From Ignavibacteriales bacterium (lineage in GTDB: Bacteria > Bacteroidota > Ignavibacteria > Ignavibacteriales > Ignavibacteriaceae): a stretch of 64,000 nt of DNA. The DNA is taken from NCBI GenBank assembly GCA_016707115.1, contig JADJIH010000006.1, forward strand, positions 310,001 to 374,000, read 5' to 3'. This document shows, piece after piece, positions 42,941-51,637 of this stretch; within the stretch, counting starts at the first letter, position 1; each line of letters starts with the position of its first letter. The translations under genes and the position numbers were made by a program. The notes under the pieces are model-generated. The model ran no database searches, was not told the DNA's origin, and saw only the letters and a program-made list of their open reading frames with translations.

Positions 42941-44575
42941 TTAAATTGATTCCTTATTTAATTCTTTTCCATTTGTTAAAACACTGTATGCTTTAATTCC
43001 AAGCAACACAGCTAAAGTGAACAGTAAAATTGAAATAACTGATAATGTATAATTTGTTGAGATAAAATTTGTGTAAATGAGCATTCCGAGTGCGGTGAGT
43101 GTTACAGCAAACATGAATATCATTGGAATCATAACAAACAAATATCCTTTTTTAAGATTAGCAACCCAAACTGTAAGTGCAAGTAATGCAAGTGCAGCAA
43201 GTAATTGATTAGCACTTCCAAATACAGGCCAGATAGACATTGTTTGTCCGCTGAAAGTTAAAGCTGCACCGAATGCAACTGTAATTGCGGTTGAGGCATA
43301 TCTATTTGTTACGAAAATTGATTTCTTTTCACTTTCTTTATCCTCAAAATATTCCTGAAACATAAATCTTGCTAAACGCGTTGCAGTATCAAGCGATGTA
43401 AGTGCGAATGCTGATACTGCAAGAGCTGTAAAAGTTTGAGCGGATTCAACTGAGAAATTAAAAACTGGAATTGCGTGAATGAATCTTGCAACGCCAAGTG
43501 AAAAAGCTGGTACTGGTCCTTTAGTTGTTAGTATATCAATGAATTCTTTGTTTACCATTGATGCGACCGCAACTAGAGATAGCACTGCAAGCATTCCTTC
43601 AATTAACATTCCACCATAACCAACGATACGTCCGTCTGTTTCTTTATTTAACTGTTTAGCTGTAGTTCCACTTCCAACAATTGAATGGAATCCGCTGATT
43701 GCACCGCAGGCAACTGTAACAAATAGAGCAGGGAATAAGTATCCAACCTTTTCTAAGGAAAAAGTATTGTATGCTGGAATGTTTATTGATGGAGCCGCAA
43801 AGAAAACTCCAACTAGTCCTCCAATCATTAGAGCATAAAGAAAGAATGAATTTAGATAATCACGAGGCTGTAATAAAATCCAAACAGGGGTTACCGATGC
43901 AACAAAAATGTATGCTAACAAAAGTAATTGCCATTCGAATGCATTTAATTGAATAGGATAAAGATTTCCAGCTGGAATCGATAAGAAAAGTAAAACCACA
44001 CCAATTGTTGTTGCAATCCAGAGTGGAACTTTTAATCTGTATATAGCTATTCCAAAAAAGACTGCTAAAATCATAAATAGGATTGAAGAAGTACCAGCGC
44101 TCGGAATATGAGTAAAAGTATCTGCTACAATAATTGTAAACACAGCAATTACAAGAATTAAAGTTGCCCATGCAAAAATTAAGAAAAGCTTTTTGCCACT
44201 TACTCCAATGTATTGTTGGATAATAAATCCAATTGATTTACTTTGATGACGAACTGATGCAATTATGCTGGCGTAATCGTGTACACCGCCGATGAAGATA
44301 GAACCCAAAACAACCCAAAGATAAACCGGTATCCAACCAAAGCCAGCAGCTATAACCGGACCAACGATCGGGCCAGCTCCAGCGATAGATGCGAAATGAT
44401 GCCCAAGTAAAACAGGTGCTTTTGCTGGACAGTAATCAACGCCGTCCGACATAGTATGCGCGGGAGTTTGTTTGTTGTTGTTTACATCAAGTCGTTTAGT
44501 TAAAAATCCTCCATACAACTTGTAGGCAACAACAAACATTATTAAAGCGATGAGGACTAGTTCTATTCCGTTCAT
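42941..44575 (-). CDS. cstA: carbon starvation protein A family transporter
   Basis: A 544-residue inner-membrane protein with about 14 or more hydrophobic segments. The family signature 'KAPVLLGHHFASIAGAGPIV' lies near the N-terminus; 'GGVHDYASIIASVRHQSKSI', 'GAISGFHSIVGSGTTAKQL' and 'FGSANQLLAALALL' are also conserved. It is shorter than E. coli CstA (about 700 residues) but like versions in related phyla. Known members import peptides or pyruvate at carbon limitation. Its place upstream of the tricarboxylate genes fits carbon-source uptake. GGAAG precedes the ATG. Confidence 0.93.
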   Translation of the reverse strand: MNGIELVLIALIMFVVAYKLYGGFLTKRLDVNNNKQTPAHTMSDGVDYCPAKAPVLLGHHFASIAGAGPIVGPVIAAGFGWIPVYLWVVLGSIFIGGVHDYASIIASVRHQSKSIGFIIQQYIGVSGKKLFLIFAWATLILVIAVFTIIVADTFTHIPSAGTSSILFMILAVFFGIAIYRLKVPLWIATTIGVVLLFLSIPAGNLYPIQLNAFEWQLLLLAYIFVASVTPVWILLQPRDYLNSFFLYALMIGGLVGVFFAAPSINIPAYNTFSLEKVGYLFPALFVTVACGAISGFHSIVGSGTTAKQLNKETDGRIVGYGGMLIEGMLAVLSLVAVASMVNKEFIDILTTKGPVPAFSLGVARFIHAIPVFNFSVESAQTFTALAVSAFALTSLDTATRLARFMFQEYFEDKESEKKSIFVTNRYASTAITVAFGAALTFSGQTMSIWPVFGSANQLLAALALLALTVWVANLKKGYLFVMIPMIFMFAVTLTALGMLIYTNFISTNYTLSVISILLFTLAVLLGIKAYSVLTNGKELNKESI

Positions 44576-44583
44576 TTTTCTTC

Positions 44584-44618
44584 CGTCAGACGTAAAATGT
44601 CAAATGTGAAACGTCAAA
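44584..44618. repeat. degenerate 7-base array at the 3' edge of broken cassette 3
   Basis: Five consecutive heptamers: CGTCAGA, CGTAAAA, TGTCAAA, TGTGAAA, CGTCAAA. It sits just upstream of cstA on the minus strand. By analogy with cassettes 1 and 2 it marks the end of a third four-helix-bundle cassette, of which only a damaged piece remains at 44812-44875. Confidence 0.65.
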
Positions 44619-44811
<193 letters not shown>

Positions 44812-44875
44812 AAGAACCTTCAGCAAGATTTCGATGGAAACAACTGCCTTCTGGTTTGCTCGTTAATCCAAATAC
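44812..44875 (-). pseudogene. fragment of a four-helix-bundle (S23/Avd-like) gene, cassette 3
   Basis: On the minus strand the piece reads 'FGLTS', then, allowing one inserted base, 'QTRR' and 'AVVSI', and, after further missing bases, 'NLAEGS'. This is the FGLTSQxRRAxxSIxSNIAEG hallmark with at least two small deletions. The start is absent: the piece abuts the stop codon of the dehydrogenase gene, and the remainder runs into the homopolymer stretch. Either a decayed gene or a real gene damaged by poor sequence. Confidence 0.65.
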
Positions 44876-46090
44876 TTATTCTTTAGGATATTTTGGGTAA
44901 TGATAATTTCCGGTGCGTGAAATTATCTCATCTGTCATTTGCTGAGTTGTGCAAGCTCCTTTGCTAAATACATCTGGACCGCCGCGCAACTTCATCATAT
45001 CATAAGTTTTTACTTTTCCTTCTTCAACAACTTTTGCAATTGCACTTCTAATCTTATCAGCTTTAGCTTTTTCATCAATATGATCAAGCATCATACAAGC
45101 ACTTAACATCATTGCAATAGGATTAACTATAGAAGGATTTAATTCCTGATATTTTGGGGCACTACCATGCGTTGGTTCAAAAACTGCAACTTCTTCGCCG
45201 ATGTTTGCGCTGCATGCAAAACCAAGTCCGCCAACTAATCCGGCAAAACCATCAGAAATAATATCACCGAACATATTTTCAGCAACGATAACTCCGTATG
45301 TTTCAGGATTTTTTGTAAGCCACATCATTTGTGCATCGATGTTTGTATCCCACAAAGAAATACCAGGATATTCTTTTGCGATTTCTTTTGCTTCTTTAAA
45401 CATCATACCGGAAGTTTCTCTAAGCACATTTGGTTTTTCGCAAAGTGTAAGATTTGTGTAGCCATATTTTTTTGCATACTCAAAACCAGCACGAATAATT
45501 CTGCGTGAAGCATTTCTTGTAACGATTCTTGTAGAGATCGCCATATCTTCGCTAGGCACATCTTTAAAGAATTTCATTTTAGTATGAGTTTCAAGTGCAT
45601 CACGAACTTGTTTTGGAGGGTTTGTCCATTCAACTCCGCCATAAAGTCCCTCTGTGTTTTGTCTAAAAACCACAGCATTTACTAAAGGCTCATCAAATCC
45701 GCCCTCTCCATTTCTAATAATAAAATTTAATGGATTGCCTTTGAATGATTGGCAAGGTCGAATACAAATATCAAGATTAAACTTTTGTCTTAATCCAACG
45801 ATAGGTGAAAAGTAAACAAATCCTTTTCCTTTTAAAGATGGATCAAGTTCTTTATCAGCCGCATCTTTTGGTTTAGAAGTGATAGCACCAAACAAACCAA
45901 TTTTATGTTTTTCAATAAGATCAATGGTGCGCTGTGGAAGTGCATTACCTTCACTGCACCAAAAATCCCAGCCGATATCTCCGTGAACATATTCGGCATC
46001 AAAGCCAACTGAATTTAAAACTCTTATTGCTTCTGGAAGTACTGTTTTACCAATGCCATCACCAGGCATTGCAACTATTGTTCGCTTCAT
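44876..46090 (-). CDS. isocitrate/isopropylmalate dehydrogenase family protein
   Basis: A 404-residue beta-decarboxylating dehydrogenase. 'AMPGDGIGKTVLPEAIRVL' opens the fold; 'FRQNTEGLYGGVEW' and 'TRIVTRNASRRIIRAGFEYA' hold substrate-binding Arg residues; 'NIDAQMMWL', 'MFGDIISDGFAGLVGGLGFA' (metal Asp) and 'EPTHGSAPKYQ' (cofactor loop) follow. In context it most likely oxidises isocitrate, next to the aconitase-like enzyme; homoisocitrate is an alternative. AAGGGA precedes the ATG. It is the first gene of the minus-strand block. Its last residues 'YPKE' coincide with the 'FPKE' of the four-helix-bundle family, exactly where the cassette 3 fragment begins, so the C-terminus may be affected by the join. 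Confidence 0.88.
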   Translation of the reverse strand: MKRTIVAMPGDGIGKTVLPEAIRVLNSVGFDAEYVHGDIGWDFWCSEGNALPQRTIDLIEKHKIGLFGAITSKPKDAADKELDPSLKGKGFVYFSPIVGLRQKFNLDICIRPCQSFKGNPLNFIIRNGEGGFDEPLVNAVVFRQNTEGLYGGVEWTNPPKQVRDALETHTKMKFFKDVPSEDMAISTRIVTRNASRRIIRAGFEYAKKYGYTNLTLCEKPNVLRETSGMMFKEAKEIAKEYPGISLWDTNIDAQMMWLTKNPETYGVIVAENMFGDIISDGFAGLVGGLGFACSANIGEEVAVFEPTHGSAPKYQELNPSIVNPIAMMLSACMMLDHIDEKAKADKIRSAIAKVVEEGKVKTYDMMKLRGGPDVFSKGACTTQQMTDEIISRTGNYHYPKYPKE

Positions 46091-46235
46091 AAAAATCCCT
46101 TATAAATTAGAAATTATTGACAGACGAAACTTAATTATTTGGTGGTGTGTAAAGCAAGCAAAATGTGTTAATATCGAATGATTTAAGTCCGAAAATTTAT
46201 TTTTAATTTACAAAAGTATTAAATTGAATCAGCAA

Positions 46236-46264
46236 TTGACGATAATATACTGTTGATATATAAA
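46236..46264 (+). promoter_or_regulatory. candidate promoter of the hybrid kinase gene
   Basis: TTGACG (46236-46241) and TATAAA (46259-46264) are separated by exactly 17 bases, a good sigma70-like match. The -10 box ends only ten bases before the ATG and no ribosome site is visible, so the transcript would be nearly leaderless. The 184-base divergent gap should also hold the promoter of the dehydrogenase block. Confidence 0.45.
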
Positions 46265-46274
46265 AACTAAGTAA

Positions 46275-49200
46275 ATGTCTGAAATAAAAACCGATCAAAA
46301 CTCTTTCGTCCACCAGCTTGAATCATTACTTGCTTCATCCCTGGATGTAATTTTTAGAATCTCACCAACAGGTAAATTAAATTATATTAGCCAGTCGTGC
46401 TTTAATCTACTAGGCTATACTCCTCAAGAAATTCTTGGAAGATCGATTGCAGATTTTATCTTACCTGAAAAAATGAACGATTATTTCAAAGAAATGTCCA
46501 TTCTTTTTAGAGAAAATAGTGTTATAACTTTTAGAGCAGACTTACAGCATAAAAACGGTACTAAAATACCCGTTGAAATTTCCGGAAAAGTCGTTGAGCT
46601 GGATGGAAAATTAATGGGACAAGGTACTATTCGGGATATCAGACAAAGAATTGAAACACAGCAAAAACTTGTTAGTTCAGAAAATATTTTCAAAGCAATT
46701 TGGGAAAATTCCAAAGATGGGATGAGATTAACTGATCAGGACGGAATAATGGTTTTATGCAACAATGCATTTGCCCAGTTGTTTGAAAAGAGTATTGATG
46801 AGTTGGTAGGAAGACCAATAAGCGATTTATATTTTGAAGAAAAGCAGGAAGTTGCTATTGCGAAATACAAGCAGAATTTTATACAAGGTATGGTTAAGGA
46901 TTATCTTGAGTCGAGTGCGATACTCTGGAATGGTAAAAGACTTTTTTTCGAAATATCAAATTCAATTATTGAAGATCTGGATGAGAAAAGATTTTTACTC
47001 AGTATTTTTAGAGATATAAGTGAAAGAAAAGCCAGTGAGCATCTTCTCGGAAAAAAGGGCAGACTTTTACAAGGCATTGCTAAAGCAACAAATGCTTTAA
47101 TTACTGATTCAGCATACATAGATGGATTTAATACTGCACTTGAAATAATGGGTGAAGCTGCTGAAGCTGACAGAGTATATATATACAGGCATATGGAAGA
47201 TGATGAAACCGGTGAACTTTATTTTACTCCATTGTATGAGTGGACAGCAGAAGGTGTGCATTCTCAATTGGAAGATAATATTTTAGGGAAGTTATCATAC
47301 TCCCGTTTTGCATCATTAAAATTTTACGAGGCTTTTTCTAACGGAGAATCGCTAAAGTTTATTGTTAAAGATCTTCCAAAATCACAACAGGAAGTTTTTA
47401 TTGATGGAAATATCAAATCAATTATACTTGTTCCAATTTTGATTGAGGGCGCTTACTGGGGATTTATAGGATTTGATGAATGCCATTCAGATCGTATTTG
47501 GAGTAATGATGAAGAATCTATACTTAGTGCGATGGCTGCTACAATTGGCGAGGTACTTAAGAAAAATAATTTTCGTGAAGAATTAATTCGTAAAAATGTT
47601 GAGCTGGATGTTGCAGTTAAAGAAGCTGAAAAAGCTGCTAAAGCCAGAAGTGAATTTTTAGCACTTATGAGTCACGAAATCCGCACTCCAATGAATGGAG
47701 TAATTGGAATGACCGGACTGCTGCTTGAAACAATGCTTAACGAATCACAAAAAGATTACGTTAATACAATACGGTTAAGCGGTGAACAGCTTCTTGTTAT
47801 AATAAATGATATACTTGATTTTTCTAAAATTGAATCTGAAAAACTTGAACTTGAAACTCAGCCGTTCGATCTTCGTGAATGTATTGAAGACTCGATGGAT
47901 CTCATATCTACAAAAGTTGCTGAGCAGGATATTGAACTGTTTTATAACATTGATGAAAATACTCCTTATGCAATTCGTGGTGATGTTACCAGACTTAGGC
48001 AGATTCTTACCAACTTGTTGAGCAATGCTGTTAAATTCACTCACAAAGGTGAAGTTGAGATAAGTGTTACGTCAGAGCATATAGATTTTAAAGATTATAT
48101 TTTTAAGTTTAATGTTAGAGATACAGGATTAGGAATTCCTAAAGATAAACTTGATAAACTTTTCAAACCATTCAGCCAGGTTGATTCATCCACAACAAGG
48201 AATTTTGGCGGAACAGGATTAGGCTTAGTCATCAGCAAAAGAATTGTTGAATTAATGGGTGGTGAAATTGGATTTTCAAGTATTGAAGGAAAAGGAAGTA
48301 ACTTTTATTTTACTATAAAAACTGAATCTGTTACATCCGATAAAAAAGTTTACTTGTTTGAATCCGCACCCCAATTGCTTGGTAAAAAAACTCTGATTAT
48401 TGATTTGAATAAATCAAATGGAATGATGTTGAATAACCTTGCTAAAAGATGGCGAATGAGTTCCGATCTTATCACAGATCTTTCTGATCTCAAACCCAAA
48501 CTTGAATTGTATCCTGATTTTGACCTTTTTATAATCAACACATCAGGTCTAAACAATAAGACATACTCTCTTGTGGATAAGATAAAAAGTTTAGTATCCA
48601 AAAAAAATATTGGTTTTATACTTATAAAACCCCACGGAAAAGATTTAGGTATAGCTGAGTCCGATCGAAATCCATTTTGCAGAATGCTTCCTAAGCCCGT
48701 TAGAAGAAAACAGCTTCATCAAACCATACTTAGCTTTATTGAATCCGGGTTAAACACAACACAGAGCAGTGTAATAGAAAAAGAAGTTCAAAAAATATCT
48801 TCTACAGAAAAGATAAGAGTTTTACTAGCTGAGGATAATAATGTAAACCAGATGGTTGCATCGCGAATGCTGCAGCGCATTGGCTACAATGCAGATATTG
48901 CTTCGAATGGTAAAGAAGCTGTGGATGCAGTTGAATCAATTGAGTACGATCTGGTTTTTATGGATATATCAATGCCCGAGATGGATGGGCTTACCGCTTG
49001 TTCGATAATAAAATCAAGCACAACGATAAAAAAACAACCAATCATAATCGCTATGACTGCTAATGCAATGTCTGGCGATAAAGAAAATTATCTTAAAGTT
49101 GGTATGGATGATTACATTAGCAAGCCTGTGAACTTAGAAGAGTTGAGAAGAATAATTACAAAATGGACTGAGAAAATTGTTAGCAATAAAAACCTTGATA

Positions 49201-49604
49201 CAAGAAAAGCTATTGAATCTGAAATAGAGCTAAAGTTTATTGAAGAAAAGAAAATTTCATTTTTACAGGATCTTAAAACTGATGCTGATCTTGAATTCTT
49301 TAAGGAAATGCTGGATATTTATATAAGAGAAATACCTAAGAACATTGAATCCATACGTAATGCTATCTTTCAGAACAATGCAGATCATCTAAGATTTTAT
49401 GTGCATAAATTAAAAGGTTCATCACTAACACTTGGAATAGAGTGTGTTCTTGAGAATTTTAAAATACTCGAAGATATGGCTCTTGATAATAATATAAATG
49501 AAGAATCATTACGAATGTTTAAAAAAGTTTCTGAGCAGTTTGAATCGATACTGGAAGAAATTGTTCTGCTTAAGAATAAATATTCAAACATTAAGTTTTC
49601 CTAA
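46275..49604 (+). CDS. hybrid sensor histidine kinase (PAS-PAS-GAF-HisKA-HATPase-pseudoREC-REC-HPt)
   Basis: A 1,109-residue soluble phosphorelay protein without membrane segments. Order: PAS (about 12-125), PAS (130-255), GAF (262-425), HisKA with H467 in 'MSHEIRTPMNGVIG', HATPase with 'LTNLLSNAVKFTHKG', 'RDTGLGIPKDKL' and 'GGTGLGLVISKRI', a receiver-like domain (about 690-815), a true receiver with D897 in 'LVFMDISMPEMDG', and an HPt with H1044 in 'YVHKLKGSSL'. The first receiver has lost its acceptor Asp (Asn in 'FIINTSG'). So phosphate would pass H467 to D897 to H1044 and on to an unlinked regulator. The methyltransferase gene follows after 17 bases. Confidence 0.95.
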   Translation: MSEIKTDQNSFVHQLESLLASSLDVIFRISPTGKLNYISQSCFNLLGYTPQEILGRSIADFILPEKMNDYFKEMSILFRENSVITFRADLQHKNGTKIPVEISGKVVELDGKLMGQGTIRDIRQRIETQQKLVSSENIFKAIWENSKDGMRLTDQDGIMVLCNNAFAQLFEKSIDELVGRPISDLYFEEKQEVAIAKYKQNFIQGMVKDYLESSAILWNGKRLFFEISNSIIEDLDEKRFLLSIFRDISERKASEHLLGKKGRLLQGIAKATNALITDSAYIDGFNTALEIMGEAAEADRVYIYRHMEDDETGELYFTPLYEWTAEGVHSQLEDNILGKLSYSRFASLKFYEAFSNGESLKFIVKDLPKSQQEVFIDGNIKSIILVPILIEGAYWGFIGFDECHSDRIWSNDEESILSAMAATIGEVLKKNNFREELIRKNVELDVAVKEAEKAAKARSEFLALMSHEIRTPMNGVIGMTGLLLETMLNESQKDYVNTIRLSGEQLLVIINDILDFSKIESEKLELETQPFDLRECIEDSMDLISTKVAEQDIELFYNIDENTPYAIRGDVTRLRQILTNLLSNAVKFTHKGEVEISVTSEHIDFKDYIFKFNVRDTGLGIPKDKLDKLFKPFSQVDSSTTRNFGGTGLGLVISKRIVELMGGEIGFSSIEGKGSNFYFTIKTESVTSDKKVYLFESAPQLLGKKTLIIDLNKSNGMMLNNLAKRWRMSSDLITDLSDLKPKLELYPDFDLFIINTSGLNNKTYSLVDKIKSLVSKKNIGFILIKPHGKDLGIAESDRNPFCRMLPKPVRRKQLHQTILSFIESGLNTTQSSVIEKEVQKISSTEKIRVLLAEDNNVNQMVASRMLQRIGYNADIASNGKEAVDAVESIEYDLVFMDISMPEMDGLTACSIIKSSTTIKKQPIIIAMTANAMSGDKENYLKVGMDDYISKPVNLEELRRIITKWTEKIVSNKNLDTRKAIESEIELKFIEEKKISFLQDLKTDADLEFFKEMLDIYIREIPKNIESIRNAIFQNNADHLRFYVHKLKGSSLTLGIECVLENFKILEDMALDNNINEESLRMFKKVSEQFESILEEIVLLKNKYSNIKFS

Positions 49605-49621
49605 TCTAATAATCAAATCTA

Positions 49622-50578
49622 ATGTCCTTTGTAAATAAGAAAAGAGCACCATTAAATCGTACTATAAACATCAGCGATGCTGAGATTAAATCTTATTCTG
49701 GTAAAACTTTAATACTAAATAACAAAGCCGGGTTATCAGATATCAGCGGTAAGATTATCAACCAGGATTTGTTTGAGGCAATTGATTTTTTGCCTGATAA
49801 ATTTGTTGATCTGCTTTTCCTCGATCCACCGTATAATCTTAACAAAAATTTTTCATCTGTTAACTTTAAAGAGATGAAGAATGATGATTATGAAAATTGG
49901 CTGGATAGCTGGATTTCTAAATTAGTTAGAACATTAAAACCAAATGCATCCATTTATTTCTGCTGTGATTGGAAAACCTCAATTCCTGCTTACAACGTTT
50001 TGAAAAAATATTTTTTAATACGTAACAGAATAACGTGGGAACGTGAAAAGGGAAGAGGCTCAAAAGACAATTGGAAAAATTCTTACGAAGATATCTGGTA
50101 CTGCACTTTATCCGAAAAGTTTACATTTAATGTTGATGCTGTAAAACTTAAACGAATGGTAAGAGCGCCTTATAAGACTGAAGAAGGTGAACCTAAGGAT
50201 TGGCAATCCGAAAATGGGAAGAATTTTAGAATAACTCATCCATCAAATTTGTGGACCGACATTTCAATTCCATTCTGGTCTATGCCTGAAAACACTGATC
50301 ATCCGACACAAAAACCAGAAAAGCTTCTTGCAAAACTTATACTTGCAAGTACAAATGAAAATGATTTAGTGTTTGATCCATTTCTTGGTTCCGGTACAAC
50401 TGCAGTAACGGCAAAAAAACTAAACCGCAGGTTTTGCGGAGTTGAAGTTGATGAGACTTTTGCTGCACTCGCTATGAAAAGACTTAATGCTGCAGAAAAA
50501 GATAAATCAATTCAGGGTTATGAAGATGGTGTTTTTTGGGAAAGAAATAGTTTGAAAGATCAAAAAAAGAAAAATTAA
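49622..50578 (+). CDS. site-specific DNA methyltransferase (N6-adenine/N4-cytosine, beta order)
   Basis: A 318-residue DNA methylase. The catalytic motif D68-P-P-Y71 ('LFLDPPYNLNKNF') comes before the SAM-binding 'DLVFDPFLGSGTTAVTA' (about 250), the beta-class order. 'HPTQKPEKLLAKLI' lies between them as usual. An N-terminal extension of about 45 residues precedes the fold. No restriction endonuclease gene is beside it, so it looks like a solitary methylase with a regulatory or protective role. It is 17 bases after the hybrid kinase, probably co-transcribed. Recognition site unknown. Confidence 0.9.
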   Translation: MSFVNKKRAPLNRTINISDAEIKSYSGKTLILNNKAGLSDISGKIINQDLFEAIDFLPDKFVDLLFLDPPYNLNKNFSSVNFKEMKNDDYENWLDSWISKLVRTLKPNASIYFCCDWKTSIPAYNVLKKYFLIRNRITWEREKGRGSKDNWKNSYEDIWYCTLSEKFTFNVDAVKLKRMVRAPYKTEEGEPKDWQSENGKNFRITHPSNLWTDISIPFWSMPENTDHPTQKPEKLLAKLILASTNENDLVFDPFLGSGTTAVTAKKLNRRFCGVEVDETFAALAMKRLNAAEKDKSIQGYEDGVFWERNSLKDQKKKN

Positions 50579-50649
50579 TCTGATTCTGAAATGTTTCTTG
50601 TTTGATAAATTATAAATCTACATTTTAACAGCCCAAGATTTAGAGTTTA

Positions 50650-50742
50650 GGGCACCGGTTAACAGGTTAATACCCAACCCCGTCAGGTCCGGAAGGAAGC
50701 AGCGGTCAGTATATAATTTGTGTAACTGTGTGCCCCTTTTTT
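50650..50742 (+). ncRNA. ffs: signal recognition particle RNA (small bacterial type)
   Basis: The diagnostic tip GTCAGGTCCGGAAGGAAGCA (50682-50701) followed by GCGGTCA is present. GGGCAC (50650-50655) pairs with GTGCCC (near 50730), closing a long hairpin, and a run of six T (50737-50742) ends it. It is the 4.5S-like form without Alu domain, about 87-90 bases. It binds Ffh for co-translational membrane targeting. Confidence 0.95.
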
Positions 50743-50759
50743 AATTCTGAATGTCGAGG

Positions 50760-50836
50760 GAGCCGCGAGAAGGGGGAAAAATATCCCCCGGGGGGAAAAA
50801 AAAAAAAAAAATTTTTATAAAAAAGGGGGGGGGGGA
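50760..50836. other. second homopolymer-rich stretch, probably unreliable sequence
   Basis: After the SRP RNA terminator come GGGGG, CCCCC, GGGGGG, sixteen A, and 11 consecutive G. Nothing in the rest of this AT-rich window resembles it except 44619-44811. I see no gene in it. It probably marks a weak assembly point; the 283 bases from 50579 to 50861 are otherwise the SRP RNA and short spacers. Confidence 0.65.
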
Positions 50837-50861
50837 GAAATGACAAACTAAAAGAATTGCA

Positions 50862-51341
50862 CTAAATATGAATTATCGGAGGGATAAAGTAAATCAATCT
50901 TCCTCTTCCGTACTTGATGGTGTTATCAAATTCAATTTTTGCGAGAGAAGCTGGAGGAAATGCAAGATTAAAACTTCCGGTTCCGCAAAAGTTATTTATA
51001 TGCTGAGATAAATCCGGTTGATGACCAACTACCACAACATTTTTATAATCCAATGAATTTAGTATATCAATTAGATCTGCAGTTCTGCTTCCTGTACCAA
51101 GATTATTATCCTTAATTAAGTTTTGTTTATCCTGAAGGTTTGTAGAAATTATTTCAGCAGTTTGTATTGCACGTTTAAGTGGGGAGGTTAAAACAACATC
51201 AACATTTCCAATATAGTTTTTCCAGGCCTCAGAAGTTTTTTTAATTACAAACTTACCTTCTTCAGTAAGTTCACGATCAAAATCCTTTTTATCCATCGTA
51301 ATATTTTCGGCAATGCTATGTCTAATTAAGTATAAATTCAT
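50862..51341 (-). CDS. sixA: phosphohistidine phosphatase SixA
   Basis: A 159-residue histidine-phosphatase-superfamily protein. The nucleophile is H8 in 'LYLIRHSIAE', with 'SPLKRAIQTAEII' (Arg) and 'VVVVGHQPDLSQ' (second catalytic His). It is the short SixA type, which removes phosphate from HPt-domain histidines; the hybrid kinase with an HPt about 1.3 kb away is a conceivable target, by inference only. Its ATG overlaps the upstream gene's stop by four bases (ATGA). Confidence 0.85.
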   Translation of the reverse strand: MNLYLIRHSIAENITMDKKDFDRELTEEGKFVIKKTSEAWKNYIGNVDVVLTSPLKRAIQTAEIISTNLQDKQNLIKDNNLGTGSRTADLIDILNSLDYKNVVVVGHQPDLSQHINNFCGTGSFNLAFPPASLAKIEFDNTIKYGRGRLIYFIPPIIHI

Positions 51342-51637
51342 TCTTTAATATCATAATTAATAGAAATCATTGTTATCATTTGATGAAAATCCATCAAGTC
51401 TTTTGTTAACTGTTTGCCCGTTTTGGAGTTCATCAACTCATTCATTTTGTCTTTGGATTCAAATTCAACTTCGCAGAAGTAAGAAAATTTTTGATCAAGT
51501 AATAAATTGCTTTCTACTCGTGCAATGTTAATTTGTTTGCCGGAAAGCTTAGAAAGATGAGTTAATATCACATCTTTAAAATGGGGAAGAGCCTTATCAT
51601 TTTCAGATTTATGAAGGAAAAATAATTGTTTGTACAT
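51338..51637 (-). CDS. small EthD-like dimeric alpha/beta-barrel protein
   Basis: About 99 residues from the ATG at 51637, which overlaps the lipoprotein stop by one base (TGATG); a GTG two codons earlier is possible. 'YKQLFFLHKSENDKALPHF' and 'FCEVEFESKDKMNELMNSKTGKQLTKDLMDF' style spacing matches EthD/Dabb-type ferredoxin-like folds, in which a 'DLxNF' motif ends the repeat ('DLMDF' here). Function unknown. It is the middle of three overlapping minus-strand genes (lipoprotein, this gene, sixA), so they are one translationally coupled unit. Confidence 0.6.
   Translation of the reverse strand: MYKQLFFLHKSENDKALPHFKDVILTHLSKLSGKQINIARVESNLLLDQKFSYFCEVEFESKDKMNELMNSKTGKQLTKDLMDFHQMITMISINYDIKE

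Noticed and set aside
44876..46090. 3-isopropylmalate dehydrogenase (leuB) of leucine synthesis
   Set aside because: No leuA, leuC or leuD beside it; neighbours point to citrate/isocitrate. The family is shared, so this is a preference, not proof.
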